Source of the DNA: Burkholderiaceae bacterium
GTDB lineage: Bacteria; Pseudomonadota; Gammaproteobacteria; Burkholderiales; Burkholderiaceae_D
Length of the DNA stretch: 64,000 nt
NCBI GenBank assembly: GCA_031291325.1
Contig: JARLJG010000010.1
Span: 83,911-147,910, forward strand
Direction: 5' to 3'
The translations under genes and the position numbers were made by a program. The notes below the pieces were generated by a model that saw only the letters and a list, made by a program, of their open reading frames with translations, was not told the origin of the DNA and did not search any database. Of this stretch, positions 51,583 through 61,225 are shown one piece after another; the first letter of the stretch is position 1, and every line of letters begins with the position of its first letter.

Positions 51583-53955
51583 TTATCCGAAGTAGGCAGG
51601 AAGGGTGAGGGTAAATGTCGTGCCGACTTGCTCGGTGCTGGAAAACGAAATCGTGCCATGGTGGCGTTCGACCACGGTCTTGACGAACACCAGGCCAAGG
51701 CCGATGCCGTCGTGGCGCGGCTGGTTGGCGTGGGCCAGCCGTTGAAAGCGCTGGAACAGGCGTGGACGGTCGCTTTCGGCGATGCCGTAGCCCTGGTCGA
51801 CGATATGACACAGGATTTGGCCGGAAGACTGTTGCAGCCGCAACACGCAACTGATGCGAGTATGCGCGGGGCTGTAGTTGATCGCGTTGGAAACCAGGTT
51901 GACCAGCGCCCGCGTCATCAAGCCGCGATCGACCCAGATCGGGTATTCTCCGACCGCCACATCGGCGAGAATTTTGATTTGCTTGGCATTCGCCTGCGAC
52001 CACATTTCGTCGATCGCATCTTGCAGCATGTCTTGGAAATCGACTTCTTCAAAGCGGTATTCGTGCGACTTGGCGCGCGCCAGTTGGACGAAATTGTCGG
52101 CCAGGCCGAGCGTCTTGCGCGAGGCCTTTTCGATGCGCGCAAAGAATTCCGCCTGCGGCAACGCCGATGTCGTTTCACTTTGCAATTCCAGCAAGGCCAG
52201 GATCGACGCTTGCGGCGCCCGCATGTCATGCGACAGGAATCGCAGCGTCTCGTCGCGGCTGTGCTCGGCCGCGCGGATCGTGGAAATGTCGACGATGCTG
52301 ACGATCCAGCCGATCAACTCATTTTCGGCGGAATGGCAGGGCGCGCTTTTGACCAGCAAGTCGCGCCCCTGGTCGTCACGCACGCCGACGCCGCTGGCCA
52401 GCACCTTGCAGTAATCCAGGTCCAATAGCTGATGCCAGTCGAAAGAAGTCTGGCTGCCCAGGTCGATCGGTTCCGGCGCGTGCAGCCTGGTGACGAGATC
52501 GAACAGCGACGCACCTTCCAGATCGGGCACGCCGACCGATTCAAAGTAATCGTGCGCGTGGCGATTGGGCAATAGCACCCGGCCGTCGGTGCGCGTGATC
52601 AGCGTGGCGTCGGGCAAATTGTTCAGGCTGTCGGAGACGAACTGGCGCAAGTCGCGCACCCGCCGCGCCGCGTTTTTCATCGCGCCGATGCGCCGCTCCA
52701 GCATGTCCTCGATTTGGTCCGAGGGCGCTTGGTCGGCGGCTTCCGGCAGCAAATGCGGCTCTTGATCGAGGCGGATGAATTCCTGTCCGAGATAAGTGAT
52801 GGCTGCTTCCAGGCGGCGCCAACTCCAAAGCGGATAGGAGAGCACCACCACGATCAATGCCGCCCTGGGGGCAATCCACAAGCCGGCGCGCAAACTAAGG
52901 TAGCACAGCGCAATCGTGGTCGGCAGCAAGGCGATGCAAGCCAGCAATGCGTGGCGCGGCGACAGCCACATATAGCCGAACATTGCGAGCAAAACCGGCA
53001 CGCAGCTCAACAGCGCGGTTTGCCACTGTGCGGCGATCTTGATCGACTTGTGGTCGAGCAGGGCGGCCAGGATGTTGGCATGGATTTCGACGCCGGACAT
53101 CGCGCCGGCGCTGCTTGACACCGGGGTCGGAAAAGCGTCCCCCATGCCGAGCGCCTTGGCGCCGACCAGCACGATCTTGTCCTTGAAAAATTCTTTCGGA
53201 ACCTCGCCGCGCAATACCGACACGTAGGGCACGGTTTGAAAGTGGCCGTTTTCGCCGGCATACGGGATATGCATGCGCTGCCAGTCGGCCAGCGAGGCGA
53301 TGCCGGCGTCTTGATCGGACTGCGACAAGTTGAGCGGAGCGCTTGCCGGGTCGTGGCGCGGCGCTTCCAGCAACGCCAGCGAGAATTGCGGCCACTCGAC
53401 GCCGTCGGCGCCCTGCAGCAGCGCAACGCTGCGCACCACGCCGTCTTCGTCGTGGTAAAGATTGATATGGCCCAAGCCGCTGGCGGCATCGACAAAGTCG
53501 GCGATCGGCGGGGTCGCGGTAAAACCGCTGCCGTTGTCGCCGATGATCACCGGCAGCACCACGCGCCGATTGCGCGCAATCGCTTTGGCCAGCAAGTCGT
53601 CGCCCGGACGCGAACCGTCGGCCTGCGGCCGTTCCGGTTCGGAGAGAATCAGATCGAGGCCGACCCGGCGCGCGCCTGCTGCGGTCAAACGATCCAGCAA
53701 GGCCGCGTGGAAGCGTCGCGGCCACGGCCAGCGCCCCAATTGCGCCAGGCTGTAGTCGTCGATCGCGACGATGATGATATCGTCGCGCGCCGGGCGGCTA
53801 TTGAAGGAAACGAATTGATCGTAAATGACCTTGTCGCCGCGCCCAAGCCCATTTTGCCAGCCTAGAAACGCGCCCAGCAAGGCCAGGAAAACGCACAGCG
53901 CCAGCCACTCGCGCAGCGCCAGCCGCCGCGCCAACGGAAGTCGGGGGCGCTTCAT
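51583..53955 (-). CDS. CHASE2-PAS hybrid-membrane sensor histidine kinase
   Basis: This 790-residue kinase has TM1 (about residues 17-32), a large periplasmic CHASE2 domain (about 40-305: VIYDQFVSFNSRPARDDIII), and three further helices (about 312-378). A PAS domain follows (about 440-560). HisKA has the phosphorylated His576 in RFLSHDMRAP, and HATPase_c includes DQGYGIAESDRPRLFQRF and GIGLGLVFVKTVV. Its likely partner is the OmpR-type regulator at 55518, with a FecR/LysM protein between them. The sensed signal is unknown. Confidence 0.93.
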   Translation of the reverse strand: MKRPRLPLARRLALREWLALCVFLALLGAFLGWQNGLGRGDKVIYDQFVSFNSRPARDDIIIVAIDDYSLAQLGRWPWPRRFHAALLDRLTAAGARRVGLDLILSEPERPQADGSRPGDDLLAKAIARNRRVVLPVIIGDNGSGFTATPPIADFVDAASGLGHINLYHDEDGVVRSVALLQGADGVEWPQFSLALLEAPRHDPASAPLNLSQSDQDAGIASLADWQRMHIPYAGENGHFQTVPYVSVLRGEVPKEFFKDKIVLVGAKALGMGDAFPTPVSSSAGAMSGVEIHANILAALLDHKSIKIAAQWQTALLSCVPVLLAMFGYMWLSPRHALLACIALLPTTIALCYLSLRAGLWIAPRAALIVVVLSYPLWSWRRLEAAITYLGQEFIRLDQEPHLLPEAADQAPSDQIEDMLERRIGAMKNAARRVRDLRQFVSDSLNNLPDATLITRTDGRVLLPNRHAHDYFESVGVPDLEGASLFDLVTRLHAPEPIDLGSQTSFDWHQLLDLDYCKVLASGVGVRDDQGRDLLVKSAPCHSAENELIGWIVSIVDISTIRAAEHSRDETLRFLSHDMRAPQASILALLELQSETTSALPQAEFFARIEKASRKTLGLADNFVQLARAKSHEYRFEEVDFQDMLQDAIDEMWSQANAKQIKILADVAVGEYPIWVDRGLMTRALVNLVSNAINYSPAHTRISCVLRLQQSSGQILCHIVDQGYGIAESDRPRLFQRFQRLAHANQPRHDGIGLGLVFVKTVVERHHGTISFSSTEQVGTTFTLTLPAYFG

Positions 53956-54006
53956 GCGGCGTCGGCGCCGCCGGGCCGCTTGACTGACAGCTGCCGGCCG
54001 GTCGAA

Positions 54007-55410
54007 TTACGAATGGCCGGCACTGGCGGGATGATGTTTTGCATTGGCGGGGCCGCCGTCATTGATAACCCAATGGTCGGTGACGATAAAGGTCTGAACC
54101 GCCGAAAAAGGATTGACGCTGCCGTCCGCATTGATCGTCTGCACCCGCGCATAATAGGTGCCGAACGGCGGACGCGGCACCCGCGCTTCGGCCTTGCTGG
54201 CGCTGGCGTTGTAGATCAGCCAGGTGAATTGCGCGTCGTGCGCGACCTGCACGTTGAATTGCTTGGCATTGGTTGCGTGCCAGTGCAGGGTCACTTGCTT
54301 GTCGTCGTAAGCATCCACGAATGGCGCATAATCGGTTGGCGCTGCGCGCGCGCCAGTGCCGGGATGAAAGTTGACGGCCTCGATCCGGCTGGTGCCTTCC
54401 AGTCCGTTCTTGTCGATCGCCGAGATGCGGACGAAGTAAGAGCCTTCGTGCAAGCCGGCGAATTTGACGCGCGGTTCGTTCGAGCGGCTTTCCGCCAATA
54501 CGTCCAGCGCGTCGGGGTCATTGGCGATCTGCACGTGATAAGCGCGCGCGCCGGCCAGCGGCAGCAGCCGAATCTGCGGCGCGCCTTCATCGGCGGCGCG
54601 GCTCAATTGCGGCGCCGGAAGCAAGGCGATCGCCGCCCCCACTCCGGTCGCGGTGACAATATTGCCCTGGCCCGAATTGAGCGTCAATTCGGTCGCTTGC
54701 TTGGGATTGGCGACCGCAACCTGGCCGCTCAATACTTCATTGGTTGTGTCGCCGCCATCGACGCCGACCCGGAATTGCGTGCCACGCACGCCGGCCACCG
54801 AAGTTTGCGTGCGCACTTCGTAGCTGCCCTTGTTGGCCTCCAGCGGCGACACCCGTGATTCGACGTGGCCGCGCAGCAGCAGCAATTCGGTGCGCGGGCT
54901 CTTGGTATAGCGCGCCATGCGCAGCTTGGAAAGTTTCACGCGGCTATTGGTTGGCAGCGAAATGCGCGAAGCGTCCGGCAGCGAGATGGTCAAGAAGCCA
55001 TCGATGCCGGTTTCGATCTGCACGCCTTCGCCCAGCGTCGCGCCGATCTGCAAGGCGATTGTCTTGCCGTCGGCGTCTCTGGCAGCGACTTCGCCCGACA
55101 TCGCCGCTACCTGCGCTTGGCTAGGTTCGTCGAGCAAAAGATCGGAAGGAATGGTGATCGGGGTGCCGATCGGAATGCTGCTGTCCTTGCTGATGTGGTT
55201 TAGTTTGGCCAGCGCTATCCAATTTTCGGAACGGGTGGTCCATTGCTGCGCGATGGATAGCAGCGTGTCGCCGGGGCGTGCCTTGTAGACGATACCGGCA
55301 GGGCCGACGACGATGGCGCCGCTGGCCACCGGGTCGGTCGTGGGTTGCGCCAAAAGCGGAGCGCTTGCCATCGCCAGCAAAAATATCAAATTGCAAAAAA
55401 TGTTGCGCAT
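54007..55410 (-). CDS. Exported LysM and FecR-domain protein
   Basis: This 467-residue protein has a signal peptide (cleavage near LLAQPTT), a LysM peptidoglycan-binding domain (about residues 40-92: VYKARPGDTLLSIAQQW), and a FecR domain (about 105-230, with GVRGTQFRVGV). Fibronectin-like repeats make up the rest (about 275-455). Such proteins are encoded with CHASE2 kinases or adenylate cyclases in Proteobacteria and may be cell-wall-linked signalling partners. There is no membrane anchor, so it is not a classical FecR anti-sigma factor. It lies between the kinase and the regulator in one minus-strand module. Confidence 0.88.
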   Translation of the reverse strand: MRNIFCNLIFLLAMASAPLLAQPTTDPVASGAIVVGPAGIVYKARPGDTLLSIAQQWTTRSENWIALAKLNHISKDSSIPIGTPITIPSDLLLDEPSQAQVAAMSGEVAARDADGKTIALQIGATLGEGVQIETGIDGFLTISLPDASRISLPTNSRVKLSKLRMARYTKSPRTELLLLRGHVESRVSPLEANKGSYEVRTQTSVAGVRGTQFRVGVDGGDTTNEVLSGQVAVANPKQATELTLNSGQGNIVTATGVGAAIALLPAPQLSRAADEGAPQIRLLPLAGARAYHVQIANDPDALDVLAESRSNEPRVKFAGLHEGSYFVRISAIDKNGLEGTSRIEAVNFHPGTGARAAPTDYAPFVDAYDDKQVTLHWHATNAKQFNVQVAHDAQFTWLIYNASASKAEARVPRPPFGTYYARVQTINADGSVNPFSAVQTFIVTDHWVINDGGPANAKHHPASAGHS

Positions 55411-55461
55411 TACTTTTCCGCGCGTGCGGCCCCAGGAATCGAATGATAGGCAATCCCATCC

Positions 55462-55491
55462 ACTGCAAAAATAGTACCACTTTTTTGCAGT
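55462..55491. repeat. 30-bp near-perfect palindrome between the OmpR-type regulator and FecR genes
   Basis: ACTGCAAAAA at 55462-55471 pairs with TTTTTGCAGT at 55482-55491. The centre continues with AGT/ACT pairing after one mismatch. It lies between the regulator stop (55518) and the FecR start (55410). Its core is A/T, unlike usual terminators, so an operator or mRNA hairpin is possible. Confidence 0.7.
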
Positions 55492-55517
55492 AAACTCCTG
55501 AGCGGGAAGAGCTGCGA

Positions 55518-56207
55518 TCAGCTAGAAATTTGCTCGAGACGATAGCCGTAGCTGTACACAGGCGCCAGCCTGAAGCCGTTTTCGGGCCGCAATTGCAACT
55601 TGCTGCGCACCCGGGAAACATGGGTATCCATGGTGCGCGAAGGAATCTCGACATCGCGCGACCAGACTGCTTCGAGGATATAGGCGCGCGAAAGCGGACG
55701 CCCGAGATTGCGGAAAAACAGCAGCGCCAGGTCGAACTCTTTTTGCGTGACTTCAATGTCGGCGCCGGCCACCGTCAAGCGCCCGGTGCGCGATTCAAAC
55801 GTATAGTTGCCGAACTGGATTTGTTCGACCGCGTTCTGGCTCGGATAGGCGCGCCGCAGCAGCGCTTGCACGCGCGCCACCAGTTCGCCCCGGCGGATCG
55901 GTTTAATCATATAATCGTCGGCACCGGCGGCCAGTCCGGCGACGATGTCGTCTTCGCCGGAACGGCTGGTCATGAACAATACCGGCAGCGTGGGCGGCAG
56001 TTTTTCCCTGGCCCAGCGCAAGACTTCGGCGCCGCTCAAGTCCGGCACTTGCCAGTCGATAACCAGCATGTCGTACAACTCGCGGCGCAGTTGATTGAGC
56101 ATCTCCTTGCCGCTCATGAAGGGATGGCAAACATGTCCTGCGGCAGTCAACACTTGGCACACGAGGTCGGTTTGGCTGCGGTCATCGTCGAGTACGGCTA
56201 TTCTCAT
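55518..56207 (-). CDS. OmpR/PhoB family response regulator
   Basis: This 229-residue regulator has a receiver domain (residues 1-118; acidic pocket DDD at 7-9, phosphoacceptor Asp51 in LVIDWQVPDLSG) and an OmpR-type winged helix (about 130-225: EVTQKEFDLALLFFRNLG, then TMDTHVSRVRSKL). It precedes the FecR/LysM and CHASE2 kinase genes on the same strand and is probably phosphorylated by that kinase. A 30-bp palindrome follows its stop and could be its binding site. Confidence 0.94.
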   Translation of the reverse strand: MRIAVLDDDRSQTDLVCQVLTAAGHVCHPFMSGKEMLNQLRRELYDMLVIDWQVPDLSGAEVLRWAREKLPPTLPVLFMTSRSGEDDIVAGLAAGADDYMIKPIRRGELVARVQALLRRAYPSQNAVEQIQFGNYTFESRTGRLTVAGADIEVTQKEFDLALLFFRNLGRPLSRAYILEAVWSRDVEIPSRTMDTHVSRVRSKLQLRPENGFRLAPVYSYGYRLEQISS

Positions 56208-56469
56208 GGCGTCGGTTCAGCGAAAAATATCGATGAAAATATGTAATGGATTTAACAAAGTATGGCGGTTATAGGGGTTCTTAGGTTGTAATTTGACAAT
56301 ATTTCACAAATTTTTGTGGACTTCTTGTCATGATTTTTGTCTATAGTTGCTCTTTGCGCAATCCAAAGCAAGACAATTTCGCTGCGGCGAATGAAATTAT
56401 TAACTTTTGGTACTGAATGTCACATTTGGATCACTTTTTCCAAATGCCAACGCAGGAGCGCGATCCGCG

Positions 56470-56976
56470 ATGAGCAGCCACAAAACAACGAATTCATGGG
56501 AATTGCTGCCGTCGAGCCTGGACGACGTTGAACTCATCCGCAAAAAATGCCGACGCTTGGCGATGCGCCGGGCGGCCATGTCGGCCGGCGTTTCCGCGCT
56601 GCCGATACCGGGCCTGGATATTGCCACCGACTTGACCTTTCTTGCGCGCGTCATCCAGGACATCAATGTCGAATTCGGCTTGTCGCACGATCAAATCGAG
56701 CGCTTGCAGCCGAAGATGCGCTTGATCGCCTACGAAACGATGGTGGGCATGGGCGGACTGCTGGTCGGCAGGATCGTGACGCGAGAAGTGGTCGCACATT
56801 TGCTTGCGCGCAGCGGTTTGAAAATGCTGGTGCAACATGCAGCAAAGATTGTCCCTGTAGCGGGGCAAATCGCCTCGGTTTCGATTGGATTTGTAACATT
56901 TCGCGCGGTGGCCAACCAGCATATCGACGCTTGCGTTGCGGTTGCTGCCGAGCTGGTGTCGCAACAAAACACGTGA
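56470..56976 (+). CDS. Small DUF697/EcsC-like membrane-associated protein
   Basis: This 168-residue protein has a basic helical start, then a Gly/Pro hydrophobic segment AMSAGVSALPIPGLDIATDLTFLARVI (in two blocks, about residues 37-63) and a second hydrophobic helical region from about 90. The PIPGLDI pattern resembles DUF697 and related GTPase-associated membrane domains, but I cannot place it with confidence. The start is the ATG at 56470 with AGGAG somewhat upstream; an earlier TTG-type start is less likely. No operon partner is seen. Confidence 0.6.
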   Translation: MSSHKTTNSWELLPSSLDDVELIRKKCRRLAMRRAAMSAGVSALPIPGLDIATDLTFLARVIQDINVEFGLSHDQIERLQPKMRLIAYETMVGMGGLLVGRIVTREVVAHLLARSGLKMLVQHAAKIVPVAGQIASVSIGFVTFRAVANQHIDACVAVAAELVSQQNT

Positions 56977-57036
56977 TATCAGTTGAATTTAAAGCACTTT
57001 TCGCCCTTTTTCAGCATTTGCCGCCCCTTTTTTAAC

Positions 57037-57065
57037 TATTGGTATGGTAGTTATTATTACCAATA
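57037..57065. repeat. Inverted repeat TATTGGTA...TACCAATA upstream of the XRE regulator
   Basis: TATTGGTA (57037-57044) and TACCAATA (57058-57065) are perfectly complementary with a 13-bp AT-rich spacer. It lies 150 bp before the XRE regulator start and is a candidate operator, possibly for autoregulation. Confidence 0.55.
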
Positions 57066-57165
57066 ATCCAAACCGTTAAATCTTACTCTCTGATATTCTT
57101 TTCTGCCAAGGCTACGCGATCAACGAATTGCGAGTCTTGCAGCCAGGATTGCTACATCACGTTGT

Positions 57166-57188
57166 TCCCATCCCTCCACTGGATGGGA
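57166..57188. repeat. 8-bp hairpin just upstream of the XRE regulator
   Basis: TCCCATCC (57166-57173) pairs with GGATGGGA (57181-57188) around a 7-nt loop. It ends 27 bp before the GTG start. No T-run follows, so it may affect translation of the regulator rather than terminate. Confidence 0.5.
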
Positions 57189-57214
57189 GTGGAAGGCCTG
57201 GATTTATCTGAGGA

Positions 57215-57670
57215 GTGAGGAAAATCACAAACGAGAGAGAGCGATTCAGTCTTCGCCTGCAACAAACATTGCGAAATGCCCATCATTCACCGGACAGCCC
57301 GACCGAATTGGCACGCGACTTCAATATTCGCTTCGCCGGACGTCCGATTACCGTGCATGCGGCTAGAAAATGGTTGGTTGGCGAAGCTATTCCGACGCAG
57401 GACAAGATGCGCACATTGGCAGAATGGCTGCATGTGCCAATCGATTGGCTGCGTTTCGGCGGCGATGAAGACGGTTCTGTCCCTTCGGTGGAAGGCCCGG
57501 TCTTCAAGTCGGCCGAATTGAAGATGATTTCCGACCTGCAATTGCTGGACGAGCATCACCAGATGATGGTCAGGGAATTCATCCGCATTTTGTTGCATGC
57601 CAACGGGCGCAAGCGCGCCAGCGGGAAAACGGCCGACGAGATGCCGACGGCGGAGGTCGCAATGCGATAA
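57215..57670 (+). CDS. XRE-like helix-turn-helix transcriptional regulator
   Basis: This 151-residue protein opens RERFSLRLQQTLRNAHHSP and has a lambda-repressor-like helix-turn-helix through about residue 75: SPTELARDFNIRFAG, then TVHAARKWLVGEAIPTQDKM and LAEWLHVPIDWLRFG. The C-terminal part is helical (KMISDLQLLDEHHQMMVREF) and may dimerise. I take the GTG at 57215, but the AGGA is immediately adjacent, so the true start could differ. Proteins of this kind are common in Oxalobacteraceae without prophage context. Confidence 0.82.
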   Translation: MRKITNERERFSLRLQQTLRNAHHSPDSPTELARDFNIRFAGRPITVHAARKWLVGEAIPTQDKMRTLAEWLHVPIDWLRFGGDEDGSVPSVEGPVFKSAELKMISDLQLLDEHHQMMVREFIRILLHANGRKRASGKTADEMPTAEVAMR

Positions 57671-57716
57671 GCCAATTTTGCGTTGCTGCTATTATTCGTT
57701 TGTCGTGCCAGGTTTC

Positions 57717-59381
57717 TCAGTCTGCATGGCGAACGGAATTGGCCAATTTCAAGGGCACACCGACGCTGGCGCCGATTTTTCCCGATGCGGGCATTGGGCG
57801 CTGTAGCGCGCCGCTATCCGTATCGCTTGCGGCACCGGCAGATAGCACGAATTTACTGACCAATTTGGCAAGCGTGGCCGCCTGGTCTTGCATCGCCTGC
57901 GCCGCCGCTGCCGCCTGTTCGACCAACGCCGCGTTTTGTTGGGTGACGGTATCCATCTCCGCAATGGCTTGATTGATCTGTTCGATGCCGGCATTTTGCT
58001 CGATGCTGGCAGTCGTAATTTCTTCCATCACATGGGTGACGCGTTGCACGCTGGTGACGACCTCGCCCATCGTCGCGCCGGCGCGATCGACCAAATTGCT
58101 GCCAAGAGCCACTTTTTCCACCGAGTTGCCGATCAATGCCTTGATTTCCTTGGCGGCACTGGCCGAGCGCTGCGCCAATACGCGCACTTCGGCTGCCACC
58201 ACGGCAAAGCCCCGGCCCTGGTCGCCGGCCCGCGCCGCTTCCACCGCTGCGTTCAGCGCCAGGATATTGGTCTGAAACGCGATGCCGTCGATGACACTGA
58301 TGATGTCGACGATTTTTTGCGACGACTCATTGATCGACGCCATCGTTTTCACGACATCGGAAACGACGGTCCCGCCACGCACCGCAACGGCGGCGGCCGA
58401 TTGTGTCAGGCCATTTGCTTCGCGCGCATTGTCGGAATTCTGCTTTACCGTCGATGCCAACTCTTCCATCGAGGAAGCGGTTTCCTCCAACGAACTGGCT
58501 TGCTCCTCGGTGCGGCTGGAGAGGTCGAGATTGCCAAGCGCAATTTCGCCGGACGCTGCCGCGATGGAGTCGGTGCCGCTGCGCACCTGGCCGACGATTT
58601 GCGCCAAGTTATCGTTCATCTCGACCAGCGCGCGCAATAGTTGTCCGGTTTCGTCGGACGATTCGCTTTCGATGTGTCCGCTTAAATCCCCCTGCGCGAC
58701 GGATTGCGCGAACCTCAGCGCGGTATCCATCGGGCGCGTGATCGAGCGCGTGATCGAATAGGCGACAATGGCAGCGATCGCCAACGCGGCGGCTGTCAAA
58801 ATCAACATCAGGTTACGCGCATTGCGATATTCCTCGGCCGCATCGATTTCGCCTTGCTCCATCAACTTGGCCTGATAGGCGATGCCTTTGTCGAGCGCGT
58901 CGAAATAGTCGTTCTGCACGGTGCGCAATTGGGCGAACAGTAAATTCCTGGCTTCGTCCTTCTTGTCGGCGGCGACCAGTTGCTTGAAGGCAAGCTGCTG
59001 CGCCAGATAAAGCTGATGCGTATCCACGATCGCCTTCAATAACGCGCGCCCGGTATCGGAATGCATTTCGGTATCGAGTTCCGCCAGTTTCTTGTCGACG
59101 ATCGCATTCGATGCGGCCAGGCGCGCCGTTTCTTGCTCAACTTGTTTTTGGTCGGCCGACAGGATCATGTTGCGCATTGCGCGCGCATCGATGTTGACCT
59201 CTGCGTCGATGGTCTGCAGCTTGGCGGTTTTCGGATAACGATCATGCACAATGACATTGGTGCCATCGTTCAATTTCGCCAGGCACGTGATGCCGATAAA
59301 GGCAACCGCAGTCAATAACAGGGCAATAGCCCCAAAACCCAGGCTCAAGCGAATGCCAATCTTGAGATTCGAGATATGCAT
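57717..59381 (-). CDS. Methyl-accepting chemotaxis protein
   Basis: This 554-residue chemoreceptor has TM1 (about residues 11-30), a four-helix-bundle periplasmic sensor domain (about 35-190), TM2 (about 195-213), a HAMP domain (215-268), and a signalling domain with the tip sequence [21 protein letters not shown] (residues 370-405 region, highly conserved). Methylation-helix patterns flank it. The start is the ATG at 59381, 8 nt after AGGA; a second ATG 6 nt earlier is less well spaced. Its ligand is unknown. There are no adjacent che genes. Confidence 0.95.
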   Translation of the reverse strand: MHISNLKIGIRLSLGFGAIALLLTAVAFIGITCLAKLNDGTNVIVHDRYPKTAKLQTIDAEVNIDARAMRNMILSADQKQVEQETARLAASNAIVDKKLAELDTEMHSDTGRALLKAIVDTHQLYLAQQLAFKQLVAADKKDEARNLLFAQLRTVQNDYFDALDKGIAYQAKLMEQGEIDAAEEYRNARNLMLILTAAALAIAAIVAYSITRSITRPMDTALRFAQSVAQGDLSGHIESESSDETGQLLRALVEMNDNLAQIVGQVRSGTDSIAAASGEIALGNLDLSSRTEEQASSLEETASSMEELASTVKQNSDNAREANGLTQSAAAVAVRGGTVVSDVVKTMASINESSQKIVDIISVIDGIAFQTNILALNAAVEAARAGDQGRGFAVVAAEVRVLAQRSASAAKEIKALIGNSVEKVALGSNLVDRAGATMGEVVTSVQRVTHVMEEITTASIEQNAGIEQINQAIAEMDTVTQQNAALVEQAAAAAQAMQDQAATLAKLVSKFVLSAGAASDTDSGALQRPMPASGKIGASVGVPLKLANSVRHAD

Positions 59382-59953
59382 GTCCATTTTCCTACAAAGG
59401 CGACTACACGGATCGGAATAGGTGCCGATGCTTGGGAACGGTCTGGCGCAGCCATTCCAATTCATCGTCGGACGAGATTTGCATGAACCCAGCGCGACGC
59501 CTGGCGCAACTATTTAAACAACTTCGGCACATCATACTGCGATTCGGAAATAGCTGGTGTCCATATTTGAGATATCCAATGCTGGCGGTGCCGGGGAGCA
59601 AATGTTGGTTCGGCTGTTGCATTTCCGCAACGACTTCGTCACGCGCAGGACATAATTGGCCCTTAACATTCAGCGCTTCGGTATCGGCAGTTCGTTTATC
59701 ACATTGGGGGGAAATCGAGATGCGCGGCTTTTCGATTGCTCTCGAGTTATAAGCGAAGAAGTAAAAGATATAAGAGGCTGCAATACACGGCTGTATCGTA
59801 TCGAACTCTGGTTGTCAAATCAGCTTTTGGGTATCTATGGAAATCTGCCGTGCGGCGCAAGCTCGGGTCTGCGATGCTCGCAACGATTTATAGAGACGCG
59901 TTTTAATGTAGCAATCGAGATTTTCAACATACTTTTAACCAAGGGAGCATTAA
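59382..59953. other. Gene-free divergent region upstream of the first porin
   Basis: About 570 bp separate the chemoreceptor start from the porin. Several short frames cross it, but none has a ribosome site and family features. The last 150 bp are AT-rich and should carry the porin promoter and long leader. No terminator or tRNA was found. Confidence 0.55.
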
Positions 59954-61225
59954 TTGAATAAGAAACTTGTGGGACTGGGCTTGCTACTGGCAGCCAACGG
60001 TGCCTTTGCTCAATCGGCTACCAACTCGGCAGTCGAGCTGTACGGCATTATCGATATCGCCGTCGGCCGTGTCGAAAATTCCTTGAGCACCGATGGAAAT
60101 TTCCCCAATACGGTAAGCCCGGTGTCGGCAACCAAGACTTCGGTCGGCAACTCGGTTACGGGCATGATTAACGGCGGCATCCAAGGTTCGCGTTGGGGTA
60201 TTCGCGGCACTGAAGATCTGGGCGGCGGAATGTCGGCTTTTTATACGCTTGAATCCGGATTCAATGCGCAAGATGGCTCGTTGGGTAATGCTGCCGCGTC
60301 GCTGGCAGGAAACTCGAAAGCCTCGACCGTGTCGAGCAATAGCTCGATCAACGGGCAGTTGTTTAGTCGTCAATCTTTCGTCGGATTGGCCGATTCCAAG
60401 CTCGGTTCGATCGCCTTCGGTCGCAACTACAATCCGATTTACGACGTCGTGGCTGGCTACGACCCGGTATTTCAGGCGCAGTCGTTCTCGCCTTTGGGCG
60501 TATCGGGAACAATCGGCGGCGGCGGCGGCGTGTCGGAAGATGCTCGCGTCGACAACAGCTTCAAGTACAAGAACAAGTTTGGGCCTGTCAATGTTGGATT
60601 GTTGTACAAATTCGGCGGCATCGCCGGAAGCACCTCGGCCGGATCGGGCTATGCGCTTAATCTTGGGTATGAAGACGGCCCGTTCGGTATCCAGGGCGTC
60701 TATGAAGCCTTTACCGACGCGTTGAAGGGCAGCACCAGCTCGGTCGCCGGCGATGTCAACGTGCAAGACCTCAACAGCAGCGCATACTTCCTGGCTGCCA
60801 AGTATCAGTTCGGCCAAGCCACCGTGCGCGGCGGTTACGAAAGCTATAAGTTGAAAGCGCCGTCGGACTCGGTCGCCAGCTTGGGAACGCTCAGCTATTT
60901 CGGTTATACCGTCGGCACGGCGTCGAACTTCACGGCGGCTGATCAAACAACCGACATCTGGTTCATCGGCGGCGATTACAACTTCACGCCAGCGCTTAAT
61001 TTGGCTATCGGTTTCTACGACCAGAATCCAAAAGCCTCGTCCGACAACAAACAACTCAACGGCAATATATACAGCTATTCCGCCTTGCTCGACTATCATT
61101 TCAGCAAGCGCACCGATGTGTATGCCGGCTGGATGTATTCGTCGTATAAGGGCGACCAATATCCTTCCGCGACCTACAACACCAGCAACTACATCGCTGG
61201 TTTCGGTATCCGCACCAAGTTCTGA
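59954..61225 (+). CDS. General porin (trimeric, Burkholderiales type), TTG start
   Basis: This 423-residue outer membrane protein starts at TTG (59954), 7 nt after AAGGGAG. It has a signal peptide ending ANGAFA and the neutral-porin N-terminus VELYGIIDIAVGRVEN. The loop block RWGIRGTEDLGGGMSAFYTLE follows, and the typical C-terminal strand ends in Phe (FGIRTKF) for BAM recognition. It forms a 16-stranded trimeric channel. A bidirectional terminator follows. Confidence 0.93.
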   Translation: MNKKLVGLGLLLAANGAFAQSATNSAVELYGIIDIAVGRVENSLSTDGNFPNTVSPVSATKTSVGNSVTGMINGGIQGSRWGIRGTEDLGGGMSAFYTLESGFNAQDGSLGNAAASLAGNSKASTVSSNSSINGQLFSRQSFVGLADSKLGSIAFGRNYNPIYDVVAGYDPVFQAQSFSPLGVSGTIGGGGGVSEDARVDNSFKYKNKFGPVNVGLLYKFGGIAGSTSAGSGYALNLGYEDGPFGIQGVYEAFTDALKGSTSSVAGDVNVQDLNSSAYFLAAKYQFGQATVRGGYESYKLKAPSDSVASLGTLSYFGYTVGTASNFTAADQTTDIWFIGGDYNFTPALNLAIGFYDQNPKASSDNKQLNGNIYSYSALLDYHFSKRTDVYAGWMYSSYKGDQYPSATYNTSNYIAGFGIRTKF

